Part shown: in pieces, positions 41,352 through 50,206 of the stretch
Layout: each line of letters begins with the position of its first letter
Position numbering within the stretch: position 1 is the stretch's first letter
DNA from: Microcoleus sp. FACHB-672
GTDB lineage: Bacteria > Cyanobacteriota > Cyanobacteriia > Cyanobacteriales > Oscillatoriaceae
Assembly (NCBI RefSeq): GCF_014695725.1
Contig: NZ_JACJOU010000006.1
Span: forward strand, 124,001 to 188,000
DNA: 64,000 nucleotides
Reading direction: 5' to 3'
Made by a program: the position numbers and the translations under genes
Notes under the pieces: generated by a model
Told to the model about the DNA's origin: nothing
The model's database searches: none
What the model saw: the letters and a program-made list of their open reading frames with translations, nothing else

Positions 41352-42029
41352 TTAGGTAAATTGCTGACTTAAAGCAACTGGGTTGTGGACTGTAATCTTT
41401 TTCTTATGGATTGAGATCATTTTTTCTTGCCGCAAATCTCCCAGTAAGCGGGTGACGGTGACTCGTGTTGAGCCAATGGCTTCTGCGATTGCTTGATGGG
41501 AAAGCTTCAGGTCAATCGTAATCCCCTCGGTACTGGGAACACCAAAATCCCGACACAGAATCAGCAGAAAGCTGACAAGGCGCGAACCCATATCCCGGTG
41601 CGCTAGGGTTTCAATCATCATCTCGGTTTGCAAGATCCGAGAGGAAAGTCCTCGCAACATCACCATTGACAAGTCGGGATCGTCTTTGAGTGCCTTCTCG
41701 ACTTGTTCAATGGGTACTGAAAGTAGTTCCACCGGCGTAAAGGCGACTGCATGGTAAAACCTGTCAGAACGATGTCCTGTAATCAGGGACAGGACGCCAA
41801 ACACGCTATTTTCTCGCAGTAGGGCGACGGTAATTTCCTCCCCAGCCTCATAAACTCTGGAAAGCTTCACCGCGCCTTTAAGGAGAAAATAAACCCGTTC
41901 TGCAGGATCTCCGGGAAAAAAGATTGTTTTGCCCCGTTCGTAGGTTTCCACCACCGGCGGAAACGCCCCACCTCCCATTTGACGGAATACTGAGGCTAGC
42001 GGTCTATCTTGCGTCATGACCATATCCAT
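41352..42029 (-). CDS. ntcA: Global nitrogen regulator NtcA
   Basis: The 225-aa product is NtcA of the CRP/FNR family. It has an effector-binding beta roll ([23 protein letters not shown]), a dimer helix, and a C-terminal HTH with the diagnostic [24 protein letters not shown] recognition segment. NtcA binds 2-oxoglutarate and PipX, and activates nitrogen-assimilation genes at GTA-N8-TAC sites. Such a site lies 112 nt upstream at 42141. Several in-frame Met codons exist at the start; MTQDRPLA is the conserved beginning, so translation may start at 42017. Confidence 0.98.
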   Translation of the reverse strand: MDMVMTQDRPLASVFRQMGGGAFPPVVETYERGKTIFFPGDPAERVYFLLKGAVKLSRVYEAGEEITVALLRENSVFGVLSLITGHRSDRFYHAVAFTPVELLSVPIEQVEKALKDDPDLSMVMLRGLSSRILQTEMMIETLAHRDMGSRLVSFLLILCRDFGVPSTEGITIDLKLSHQAIAEAIGSTRVTVTRLLGDLRQEKMISIHKKKITVHNPVALSQQFT

Positions 42030-42140
42030 TACCTTTCATCCGTGCCCTAGAGACTTTGCCCGATAACTAACCGACGAAGTAACTTAATGCGATCGTTGTG
42101 TGACTTTAGAACACATAATCTTACTCTCCAGTGTTTTTTT

Positions 42141-42154
42141 GTACAATGCGATAC
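42141..42154 (-). promoter_or_regulatory. NtcA-binding site GTA-N8-TAC upstream of ntcA
   Basis: The palindrome GTA-CAATGCGA-TAC matches the NtcA consensus exactly. Reading toward ntcA, an A-tract and a TAAGAT -10-like element 17 nt later follow. ntcA autoregulation through such a site is established in other cyanobacteria. Confidence 0.8.
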
Positions 42155-42379
42155 ATAATTTTGAAGGAATCACGAATTAATAGGCAATTGAGCGCAAACT
42201 GAGCTAAGTTTGTCAGCTCCGCCGCCAGGAATCGCTAGTTTATGATTAAAGCTTGACCATTATCTTAGCCGGAACCTGAGACATCTGGGGGTCTTTCCTG
42301 GTGCTAGGTAACACTAACTCAGTTATTATTGGCTCTTTGGGCTTTATGTGGCCTGCAAATTGCTGTCCAATTGATAACT

Positions 42380-43156
42380 ATGCTAGATTTAACCGGAAAA
42401 AATGCCCTTGTCACCGGCATTGCCAACAACCGTTCAATTGCTTGGGGAATTGCTCAACAGCTACACAAAGCGGGTGCAAATCTCGGCATCACCTATTTGC
42501 CCGATGAAAAGGGGCGTATGGAGAAAAAGGTGGCTGAACTGGTGGAACCGCTCAACCCCAGCTTGTTTGTCCCTTGTAATGTCCAAGATGATGCCCAAAT
42601 CAAGTCTACTTTTGAGACTGTGGGCGAGAAGTGGGGCAAGTTAGATATTTTGATTCATTGTCTGGCGTTTGCCGGCAAGGATGAACTCACAGGCGATTTT
42701 AGCAAGACTTCGCGGGCCGGTTTTACCCAAGCTTTGGAAATCAGCGCTTATTCGCTGGTTCAGCTAGGCGCGGCTGCTAAACCATTAATGACAGAAGGCG
42801 GCAGCATTGTCACGCTGACTTATTTGGGCGGTGTGCGGGTAATTCCTAACTACAATGTGATGGGAATTGCAAAGGCGGCGCTGGAAATGAATGTGCGTTA
42901 TCTGGCGGCTGAACTTGGCCCACAAAATGTTCGGGTGAATGCGATTTCAGCCGGCCCAATTCGTACGCTGGCTTCTTCGGCGGTTGGTGGCATTTTGGAT
43001 ATGATTCACCATGTTGAAGAAATTGCGCCCCTACGTCGCACTGTGACGCAATTAGAAGTGGGAAATACGGCGGCTTTCCTATGCAGTGATTTGGCCAGTG
43101 GCATCACAGGCCAAGTTCTGTATGTGGATGCCGGTTACGCAATTATGGGGATGTAA
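42380..43156 (+). CDS. fabI: Enoyl-[acyl-carrier-protein] reductase FabI
   Basis: The 258-aa product is an SDR-type FabI: MLDLTGKNALVTGIANNRSIAWGIAQ gives the unusual NAD-binding motif of ENR. The catalytic Tyr-x6-Lys lies in VIPNYNVMGIAKAALE, and ISAGPIRTLASSAVGG is also conserved. It performs the last reduction of each fatty-acid elongation cycle. The ATG at 42380 is chosen because the domain begins directly; an upstream in-frame ATG at 42329 would add 17 hydrophobic residues. A terminator follows at 43198. Confidence 0.97.
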   Translation: MLDLTGKNALVTGIANNRSIAWGIAQQLHKAGANLGITYLPDEKGRMEKKVAELVEPLNPSLFVPCNVQDDAQIKSTFETVGEKWGKLDILIHCLAFAGKDELTGDFSKTSRAGFTQALEISAYSLVQLGAAAKPLMTEGGSIVTLTYLGGVRVIPNYNVMGIAKAALEMNVRYLAAELGPQNVRVNAISAGPIRTLASSAVGGILDMIHHVEEIAPLRRTVTQLEVGNTAAFLCSDLASGITGQVLYVDAGYAIMGM

Positions 43157-43197
43157 TTCCCGATTGCTTGCCGGTTGCAGTCTGCAGTTATCCGAAA

Positions 43198-43219
43198 AAA
43201 GCCCGCACAGGCGGGCTTT
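43198..43219 (+). terminator. Rho-independent terminator of fabI
   Basis: AAAGCCCGC / GCGGGCTTT stem with the tetraloop ACAG. The A-run before and T-run after allow bidirectional use, fitting the convergent secreted-protein gene. Confidence 0.85.
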
Positions 43220-43274
43220 ATCAAAAGATTATTTTGTCACTTATAAGATTATTTTTTTACCCTATCTTCTCACA

Positions 43275-43655
43275 TCACTCGTCGAGAGGCATTTCGCAAA
43301 TATAGTTAACCAGGTTTCCCAAGTCGCTTTCTGGATCATTTTCTCCGACTAAAGTCCACCGGGAATCTGATGTTCGCCAGCGCCGGCCATTTTTGACTCT
43401 GACGGTTCTAAATTGTCTTTCTTCACAATCCACTTCCATCTCTGATCCAACAGGGCCGTTGTTATATTCTGTGCTTCCATAAAATTGCCTAACTTCATAG
43501 TCAGGTGCACCTGGAAAGCGGGACTGTGTGAGGCTAATGCTTTTTGGATTAACACAAATTCTGCCAAAACATTCGAGTTGTTGCGCGGTAGCATTTAAGC
43601 CGGCAATGCTGACAAAACTCAGCGCAACTCCAAAAAAGACATATTTTTTCTTCAT
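43275..43655 (-). CDS. Small secreted Cys-containing protein
   Basis: The roughly 126-aa product has a signal peptide (MKKKYVFFGVALSFVSIAGLNA, cut near the TAQQ stretch). The mature domain has at least four cysteines (LECFGRIC, VDCEE, YICEM) and many Arg and Trp, suggesting a disulfide-bonded extracellular protein. An in-frame upstream start at 43688 adds 11 residues that would weaken the signal peptide. Function unknown; it stands alone, convergent with fabI. Confidence 0.7.
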   Translation of the reverse strand: MKKKYVFFGVALSFVSIAGLNATAQQLECFGRICVNPKSISLTQSRFPGAPDYEVRQFYGSTEYNNGPVGSEMEVDCEERQFRTVRVKNGRRWRTSDSRWTLVGENDPESDLGNLVNYICEMPLDE

Positions 43656-43800
43656 CTTGTCTATTTTGCCATAACTTTCAAAGTACATTATAAGAAAATT
43701 ATTGATTAGTTGAGTACGCTTTTATAGAAATTTTAACCATTTTAGACAGACTGTAAAAAGCAGGTAAAGTAAATAAAGGAATCTTATCAGCTTAACTTCT

Positions 43801-44505
43801 ATGATTGACTTTTCCCCTTGGGATGCACTTCTGCGCCGATATGTTGACGAGCAGGGACGGGTCGACTATCTGGCTTGGAAAAATGAGCAGCCCCAAACAC
43901 TTGCAGACTGGCTATCGAATTTAGCAGAACCGGCTCTTAAACTGGAACTCAGCTCAAAAGAGGAATTAGCATTGTGGATTAACCTTTACAATGCTTTCAC
44001 GATTTCTACAATTCTAGAACGGTATCCGATTGATTCGATTCGACCTAAAATTCTAGGAATTCCTAACTGGGTTGCCTTTTTATGGTTCTTTTCTCGGCCT
44101 GCTTATTCCTTTGCCGGCAATCGTTATAGCCTTGCTCAAATTGAAAATAAAATTTTACGCGACAAATTCAATGAACCTCGAATTCATTTTAGTATTGTCT
44201 GTGCTTCTATTGGATGTCCCTTGTTAAGAAATGAAGCTTATTGGCCAGAACGAGTGCAAGAGCAATTAGAGGATGACGTACGCCGATTTATTAATAATCC
44301 GGAAAAAGTTAGGTATGATTCTCAGAAGGAAACGCTTTACTGTAGCCAAATTTTAAAATGGTATCGAAAGGATTTCCTGAAAATCGCTCCATCCGTTCAA
44401 ACGTATATTCGCTCTTACTTAATAGAGGATTTACCTTTAACTTCGGATACGCCAATTTCTTACCTGTATTATGACTGGAATCTCAATCAACGGATGTCTT
44501 CATAG
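43801..44505 (+). CDS. DUF547 family protein
   Basis: The 234-aa product has the DUF547 hallmarks: DYLAWKNEQ, ELALWINLYNAFTISTIL, then RIHFSIVCASIGCPLLRNEAYWPERV with the conserved CASIGCP Cys pair, and SQILKWYRKDF. The fold is thought to be related to papain/transglutaminase-like folds, and Cys and His residues are conserved, but activity is unproven. It overlaps the 3' end of the convergent glycosyltransferase gene by 19 nt. Confidence 0.9.
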   Translation: MIDFSPWDALLRRYVDEQGRVDYLAWKNEQPQTLADWLSNLAEPALKLELSSKEELALWINLYNAFTISTILERYPIDSIRPKILGIPNWVAFLWFFSRPAYSFAGNRYSLAQIENKILRDKFNEPRIHFSIVCASIGCPLLRNEAYWPERVQEQLEDDVRRFINNPEKVRYDSQKETLYCSQILKWYRKDFLKIAPSVQTYIRSYLIEDLPLTSDTPISYLYYDWNLNQRMSS

Positions 44506-45218
44506 AACTGTTTCAGATAAGTTGCAGAGGCACCAAATCCCCAAAGTAAGCCAATGTAAAGGTAGATCCCTGTGGCTTTGAGAGAACCCCATTTTGCCAC
44601 GCGCCGATCTGAAGTTTGAACGATGCGGTTTACTAAGCGAATTTTTCCTTTTTGTACAAGCTTGACGCATAAATCACCATCCTCCATAATCGGAAGATTT
44701 TCATCAAAACCGGCACACTCCCAAAACTCATGCCGGCGGCAAAAGATTACTTGATCTCCAAATAAAAGACGCAGTCCTTTAAAAAATAGGTGAGGTTTAA
44801 AAAGTAGCGGCGCGTAGTAAGTTTTGATATAATTATGTAAGGAAATTCCCCATCTTGTTGTTTGAGGGCCTGCCATCAAAGCAATAAATCCCCCAGCAAC
44901 AACTTTTTCATTTGCTAAAGTTTGCTGAATCACGGCGATTAAATCATCGGGAATCCAAGTATCTGCGTGTAAGAAACAAAGGATATCGCCGGTTGCAACT
45001 TTTGCGCCTTGATTCATTTGAATGGATCGTCCCCGCCGATCACACATTTCAACCGGCACCCCAGCGGCTTTAGCAATTTCGACTGTTTCATCTTCACTGC
45101 CACCATCCACGACAATCACTTCCCAAGCAGCAGGATCGAGTGTCTGAAGGCATCGCAAAGTTCGTCCCAGGCTGGTTGCTTCATTTAGGGTGGGGATGAT
45201 AATAGAAACGCGAGACAT
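44487..45218 (-). CDS. TIGR04283-type family 2 glycosyltransferase (arsenosugar-like)
   Basis: The 243-aa product is a GT-A family 2 glycosyltransferase: VSIIIPTLNEATSLGRTL at the start, then IVVDGGSEDETVEIA and FLHADTWIPDD (the DxD-like metal site). The length and the RRGRSIQMNQGA segment fit the TIGR04283 clade linked to arsenosugar synthesis. A short hydrophobic C-terminus could associate with the membrane. A rhodanese-like gene lies nearby, but no ArsM-type gene is present in the window. Confidence 0.85.
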   Translation of the reverse strand: MSRVSIIIPTLNEATSLGRTLRCLQTLDPAAWEVIVVDGGSEDETVEIAKAAGVPVEMCDRRGRSIQMNQGAKVATGDILCFLHADTWIPDDLIAVIQQTLANEKVVAGGFIALMAGPQTTRWGISLHNYIKTYYAPLLFKPHLFFKGLRLLFGDQVIFCRRHEFWECAGFDENLPIMEDGDLCVKLVQKGKIRLVNRIVQTSDRRVAKWGSLKATGIYLYIGLLWGFGASATYLKQFYEDIR

Positions 45219-45257
45219 GAGAGGATATTCTATTAATTACAGTGTTGACTGATGTAT

Positions 45258-46457
45258 TCAAGATTTTTGCTGTGGGACGTATTCCTTATTAATTGGCTTA
45301 AGCCCAAGCAGAAATCGCAGGATATTAATCCGCTTTACAAAGAGATCGTACAGGATAATTGTTCCCAAAAGCGACGCGGTGCTAATTACCCAATATTTCT
45401 CCATTATCCCAACATTCCATCGCACCACATAAAAGCCAATTGCCACAAGAACTGTTTGATGTAGAATGTAAAACGGGTAACAAGCAACACTTGCATATTG
45501 CAGCAAAGTATTGTTGAAATTTAAATAACGTTGAGTTAAACCAAGCAGAGCAATTACCCAACACCAAGAATTAAATCCGCGAAATATTTGATAAACGACA
45601 TATTCTAATGAGTAACCCCGTTCGGGGACGGTGTTAGTCATCCATAAATATAAAAGCACGGTCATGCCGGCAACCGAAAGAATAACTGAAACTTTTAAGT
45701 TTTTATCAATCGCTTGCTTGAATCTCGAATCGGAACAGACGAAATAGCCATAAATAAAATAAAGAAGATACAAACAAAAGTTTGCCCAATCATCATAAAG
45801 ATTTTGTAACCCGGGCCATCTAGGCCGTAAAGCACCTTCAATAATTGCTAGGGGAATTGCTAATAAAAAGATTGCTCCTGGCTTTTCTAGAAAATTGGCA
45901 ATTTTTTGAATTAAAGGCTGGCTTTCTTTCTTTTTGAAATGAAGGAATAGTGGCAGTGCTATTAAAGAAAAAACTAATAAATAAATTAAAAACCAAAGAT
46001 GCGCCCATTCAAAATTTCCTTTAGGACGAATGCCGTTAAAGAATTGCGGATAAAATTGCAAGTAAGAGGCTTGATAATCTGGGTTACTTAAAAGCCTGTA
46101 ATAGACTTGAGGGGGAACAATGACTAAAGTTCCAAATAAGAATGGGATAAAAAGTCGTTTGAAGCGTTCTGTGATATATTCGCTGCCGGTGCGAAATGAA
46201 AGTGCAAACCAAGTAGACGATCCTGAAACCAAGAAAAAAAGCGGCATATGCCATTGGTGAACAAATGTGATGAACAACTGCATTGCCGGACTTGCTACGT
46301 CATTTTTTACATAAAACTCCCCTAAATTTCCGCGATAAAAAATTGCTGCGGTATGGAAATAAATCAGAAGTAAAACTGCAAGTACCCTAAGCCAATCAAG
46401 CTCATAGCGTCTTTCAGGTTTACTCGTAACTTCTGTAGTGCGATCCGCTGAGTTCAT
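45258..46457 (-). CDS. Acyltransferase-3 family membrane protein
   Basis: The 399-aa product has about ten membrane helices and an RRYELDWLRVLAVLLLIYFHTAAIF opening, characteristic of the acyltransferase-3 (OafA/OpgC-like) family. HMPLFFLVSGSSTWFAL gives the family's second conserved block. Such proteins O-acylate exported glycans. It lies 39 nt upstream of the glycosyltransferase gene on the same strand, so a shared transcript and a role in cell-surface glycan decoration are plausible. Confidence 0.85.
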   Translation of the reverse strand: MNSADRTTEVTSKPERRYELDWLRVLAVLLLIYFHTAAIFYRGNLGEFYVKNDVASPAMQLFITFVHQWHMPLFFLVSGSSTWFALSFRTGSEYITERFKRLFIPFLFGTLVIVPPQVYYRLLSNPDYQASYLQFYPQFFNGIRPKGNFEWAHLWFLIYLLVFSLIALPLFLHFKKKESQPLIQKIANFLEKPGAIFLLAIPLAIIEGALRPRWPGLQNLYDDWANFCLYLLYFIYGYFVCSDSRFKQAIDKNLKVSVILSVAGMTVLLYLWMTNTVPERGYSLEYVVYQIFRGFNSWCWVIALLGLTQRYLNFNNTLLQYASVACYPFYILHQTVLVAIGFYVVRWNVGIMEKYWVISTASLLGTIILYDLFVKRINILRFLLGLKPINKEYVPQQKS

Positions 46458-46544
46458 GGATAGTCATTCTCCTGATTGGCGGAAGTAATGGCTTTTAATA
46501 AAAATTTGATTGTTAACTAAAAGTCCCTTTGAGAAGGGGGATCT

Positions 46545-47021
46545 TCAGCAATCAATGGCAGCACGACACCGGCATTCAACCAATTTTCCCCAAAAGGCAT
46601 CGTAGGGATGCACTAATTGTGCCGGCAACCCCTCTTTAAAAATTGGCCGATTTTCATTTGCCCATTTAAAGATGCTGCCTTCCAAATTATAAACCCGATT
46701 AAATCCAGCTTTTTGAAGCTTTTGAGCAACACCGGCACTGCGATAGCCAACTGAACAATACACAATAATCGGCTGATCAAATGCAATTTCTTTTAATGCC
46801 GCCAACTCAGGAACCCTTGGATCGATCCGCTGCGCTGCTTTTAAATGGCTAACTGCATACTCCGCCTCAGTTCGAGCATCCAGTAAAAGTGGTTTCAACT
46901 GTGCCGGATCTTCTAGCCAATGCGCCAATTTTTTTGTGGAAATCCACTGGATATCGGGAAACTTAATTGTGATGAACCGCTTCAGGAATCGGAATACAAG
47001 CGCACGTCCAACAGAAAACAT
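46545..47021 (-). CDS. Rhodanese-like domain protein
   Basis: The 158-aa product contains one rhodanese domain with PLLLDARTEAEY and the active-site loop YCSVGYRS (Cys89). The short N-terminal extension is basic, and the last residues are Cys-rich (VECRCRAAIDC). Rhodaneses transfer sulfane sulfur or bind sulfur or selenium. The gene lies upstream of the acyltransferase and glycosyltransferase genes on the same strand. Confidence 0.9.
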   Translation of the reverse strand: MFSVGRALVFRFLKRFITIKFPDIQWISTKKLAHWLEDPAQLKPLLLDARTEAEYAVSHLKAAQRIDPRVPELAALKEIAFDQPIIVYCSVGYRSAGVAQKLQKAGFNRVYNLEGSIFKWANENRPIFKEGLPAQLVHPYDAFWGKLVECRCRAAIDC

Positions 47022-47189
47022 TCTATCAAAAATTTGATAACTATTAGCTTAATTCTACCTACTGGTGATGTCAGTAAAATATGAGATTCTTGACTTTAGG
47101 AAGCAATCACCGATTGCAAAGCGTGTTCGTTAGGCCAAATTGAAAATTCGTTAAAGTAAAGAAATGTAAAGTTTCTGAATGAATAGATC

Positions 47190-48707
47190 ATGACCACCAC
47201 ACCCCGCGTCAGAGCACCGGAACTCCCCCAGAATTATCCGTGGCTGAACACGGATCGCCCTCTATCCCTGCAACAGCTAAAAGGGCGAGTAGTCATTCTT
47301 GACTTTTGGACGTATTGTTGCATTAACTGCCTGCATGTGCTGCCAACGTTGAAATATTTAGAGCAAAAATACAAAGATTCCCTGACAGTCATCGGGGTTC
47401 ATTCCGCCAAATTTGAAAACGAGAAGGAAGTTGAGAACATCCGCCAAGCGATTCTGCGTTATGACATTGAGCATCCGGTGATCGTGGATAGCGGGTTTAG
47501 AGTTTGGCAAAGCTATGCTGTCCGCGCTTGGCCCACTTTGATGGTGATTGATCCGCAAGGTTACGTCATCGGTTATGTTGCCGGCGAAGGCAACCGGGAT
47601 GCTTTAGATGAACTGATTGGCAAATTAATTCAGCAACACAAGGATGCCGGCACGATTAATTTTCAGGAACTCAGCCTCAGTTTGGAGAAGCAGCGCAAAC
47701 CGTTGGTGACGCCTTTGGCTTTCCCCGGAAAGGTTTTAGCGAGTGAGGATCTCCTGTTTATTGCAGATTCTGGTCATCACCAGCTCGTTATCACCACCCT
47801 GGATGGCGACGTTTTGCATATTATCGGCACCGGCACTCCCGGATTAACGGATGGTTCCTTCACCGAGGCGCAGTTTTTTGCACCGCAAGGCATGGCGCTG
47901 GATGCGGAAAATCAAATTCTCTACGTTGCCGATACTGAAAATCATGCGCTGCGGCAAATTGACTTGCAGAATCAAACTGTTGCAACGATTGCCGGCATCG
48001 GCGAACAAAGCCATAACATTCATCCGCACAGTGGTGTCGGTTTGCAAACTGCTTTAAATTCTCCGTGGGATTTGCAACGGGTGGGAAATCACCTATTTAT
48101 TGCAATGGCCGGCCCTCACCAAATCTGGGAAATGCAGCTAGACACCGGCATGATCGGCACCTATGCCGGCACCGGCAGAGAATTTTGCATTGATGGTGAT
48201 TTAACAGAATCTGCCTTTGCACAACCCAGCGGTATCACCACCGACGGGGAAGAACTTTTTGTTGCAGACAGCGAAATCAGCTCAATTCGCGCTGTTGGTT
48301 TGGGAGAAAATGCCAAAGTGCGAACCGTTTGCGGCAGCGGCGAACTCTTCGGTTTTGGTGACAAAGATGGTCAAGGCTTGGATGTGCGCTTGCAGCATTG
48401 CTTGGGGGTGGAATATGCCGGCGGTTTCCTCTGGGTGGCAGATAGCTACAACCACAAAATCAAGCGGGTTGAGACAAAGACGGGAATTTGCATCTCTGTT
48501 TTAGGGGATGGGGTGGCCGGCTTGCAAGATGGTGTAGGCGAAGAAACTCGCTTCAGTGAGCCTGCCGGTTTAAGTGTTCTCGGTTCTTACTTATACATTG
48601 CCGATACAAACAACCATGTGATTCGGCGCATTGAATTAGACACACTGAAGGTGAAAACCCTTGATTTTCCGAGATTGTGTTCACCAGATGTTTGCGTGCC
48701 GGTGTAG
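47190..48707 (+). CDS. Thioredoxin-like/NHL-repeat fusion protein
   Basis: The 505-aa product starts with a TlpA/ResA-like thioredoxin domain (about residues 15-155) holding the CxxC motif as TYCCINCLH (Cys44 and Cys47). About six NHL beta-propeller repeats follow (about 165-495; typical units ADTENHALRQID, ADSYNHKIKRVE, ADTNNHVIRRIE). No signal peptide is visible. It resembles the NHLRC2-like family present in bacteria and animals. Its in vivo substrate is unknown. Confidence 0.92.
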   Translation: MTTTPRVRAPELPQNYPWLNTDRPLSLQQLKGRVVILDFWTYCCINCLHVLPTLKYLEQKYKDSLTVIGVHSAKFENEKEVENIRQAILRYDIEHPVIVDSGFRVWQSYAVRAWPTLMVIDPQGYVIGYVAGEGNRDALDELIGKLIQQHKDAGTINFQELSLSLEKQRKPLVTPLAFPGKVLASEDLLFIADSGHHQLVITTLDGDVLHIIGTGTPGLTDGSFTEAQFFAPQGMALDAENQILYVADTENHALRQIDLQNQTVATIAGIGEQSHNIHPHSGVGLQTALNSPWDLQRVGNHLFIAMAGPHQIWEMQLDTGMIGTYAGTGREFCIDGDLTESAFAQPSGITTDGEELFVADSEISSIRAVGLGENAKVRTVCGSGELFGFGDKDGQGLDVRLQHCLGVEYAGGFLWVADSYNHKIKRVETKTGICISVLGDGVAGLQDGVGEETRFSEPAGLSVLGSYLYIADTNNHVIRRIELDTLKVKTLDFPRLCSPDVCVPV

Positions 48708-48715
48708 AGTCTCAA

Positions 48716-48797
48716 GTGCCCTAGATTTGTCACGTCTGCGCCGGTTTTTCTGCTAACGCGCTGCCGGTAAATCGGCTGACTGACAAATCTAGGGCAC
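48716..48797. repeat. 82-bp element with perfect 17-bp inverted termini
   Basis: GTGCCCTAGATTTGTCA (48716-48732) is exactly reverse-complementary to 48781-48797. It encloses 48 nt that are themselves CCGG-rich. It lies 8 nt after the NHL gene. It may be a long terminator hairpin or a MITE/REP-type palindrome. Confidence 0.85.
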
Positions 48798-50206
48798 GCT
48801 ACGTTTAGATCATTTAAATAGCCTCTACCTTGAGGAGGATCTTGTTAGTTTTTAGCCTCGATAGTCCTCCAATCTCAGTTGTAACCCTCGTCAGAGAGAA
48901 AACCCCGGCTGCTTGAAAAGTCGGAATTTTTAGGATTCAGTGACCTTTAAAGTTGCTTTAGTTCATCAAATCTTTAAATAACCTCTCCCGTTGGGCGGAT
49001 ATTGTTAACTTGAACTCTTGAAATAAGCTATTTTTAACCTTGATATAAATATTTTTAACCTTGATATAAAGCCAATACAGCTGATCTAAAGCCCTCTACT
49101 TACTTATACGGACACACAAAATTTTCGCAAAAAAGACAAATCTTTAAAATTTCAGTATGATTACGGATGATGATTGGAAGGAAATATAAAATAATTGTGT
49201 ACATAGCTTGAGCAGTCAATCAGGTGTGTAGATAAAAACTCGACATTATAGAGTTTCTGTTGATTTCTTAAAGGGCGTAGCCCCCAAGAGTTGACCTAGA
49301 TACCGGGTAACTCGTCTCCAGAGGTGCTTCTACAAACATTCCAAGCAAAACGTTCAACTGCCCTTGCGCTTGTTGAACTGAGCTAAGCAACTGATGGAGA
49401 AATCGAGATGGCTGCTAATGAACAAAGCGTCGTTTTTAGTGATTCAGCGATTGAATACTTCCTAAGTCTTACCGCTGGATTATTGATCAAGTCAAAATCT
49501 CCGAGAGCCGACGCCAAAAAAGATGGGTTTGGGCGGATCAGTGAACTATCGGAGTCTCACATTCCTATGTGTATCTTGCAAAATGTTTCTCTTGGTAATC
49601 CCAAGCGTGGGCGGATAGGTGCATTTCAGCTAATTTTAGCTAATCCAGCCCACTATGCAAATCAGTTGCAGCATTGGATACCAGTCTTTTCTCCTGACTT
49701 AACCGGCACTGCTTTTGCTGCCGGCGAGGGAAATTTAGACTCCGAAATCGACGAAATTAAAGCGCCTTCGCTTTTTGCCGCAGCGCTCGCTAACTCCTGC
49801 CGTCGTGTTTTTTGGAGTGTAACCTCAGCATTCTTATGGCAACCGGCTATAACCAAAAAACCGGAATTTGCATAAGACAGAGAAATCAAACGCATGGTTT
49901 ATGACTTTAAAACCTTTGATGCAAATGCAACCAAATTACGAGTTGCAATCAATCGAAACCGTCAACTGGATCATGTTAACGCTCAACAACCGCTCCTTTA
50001 CTGACTTTTAAAACCCTAGCAATACGGGATAGCACTCCATTTTACCCGTTAAATTTTTCAACAGTGGCACCCATAGCCGCCATCAGACGAAATGCCACTT
50101 TGCAAGTTTTACTGCCCTCTAGTAATCGCTCAGAAAATGCCTAAATCGGGCATTCTGTAAAAATTTCGCTTGAGCAAATTCAGCAATTTCATTGACTTAA
50201 AAAAGT
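48798..50206. other. Long AT-rich intergenic region
   Basis: About 1.4 kb with no confidently recognisable gene. It includes a tandem of 'TATTTTTAACCTTGATATAAA' near-copies (about 49030-49070), a doubtful 155-aa frame (49408-49875) and a doubtful 36-aa frame (49894-50004). The end probably contains the promoter of the first beta-helix gene. Decayed sequence is likely. Confidence 0.5.
49408..49875 (+). CDS. Doubtful hypothetical protein (155 aa)
   Basis: An ATG-started frame encoding a 155-aa product (MAANEQSVVFSDSAIEYFLSL...). It has Cys-poor, low-homology-looking sequence with stretches such as SPRADAKKDGFGRISELSES. GAGA precedes the ATG. It could be a real orphan gene, but no domain is visible and the surroundings look decayed. 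Confidence 0.3.
   Translation: MAANEQSVVFSDSAIEYFLSLTAGLLIKSKSPRADAKKDGFGRISELSESHIPMCILQNVSLGNPKRGRIGAFQLILANPAHYANQLQHWIPVFSPDLTGTAFAAGEGNLDSEIDEIKAPSLFAAALANSCRRVFWSVTSAFLWQPAITKKPEFA

Noticed and set aside
49894-50004. 36-aa frame MVYDFKTFDANATKLRV...
   Set aside because: Short, no ribosome binding site, lies in a decayed-looking region.
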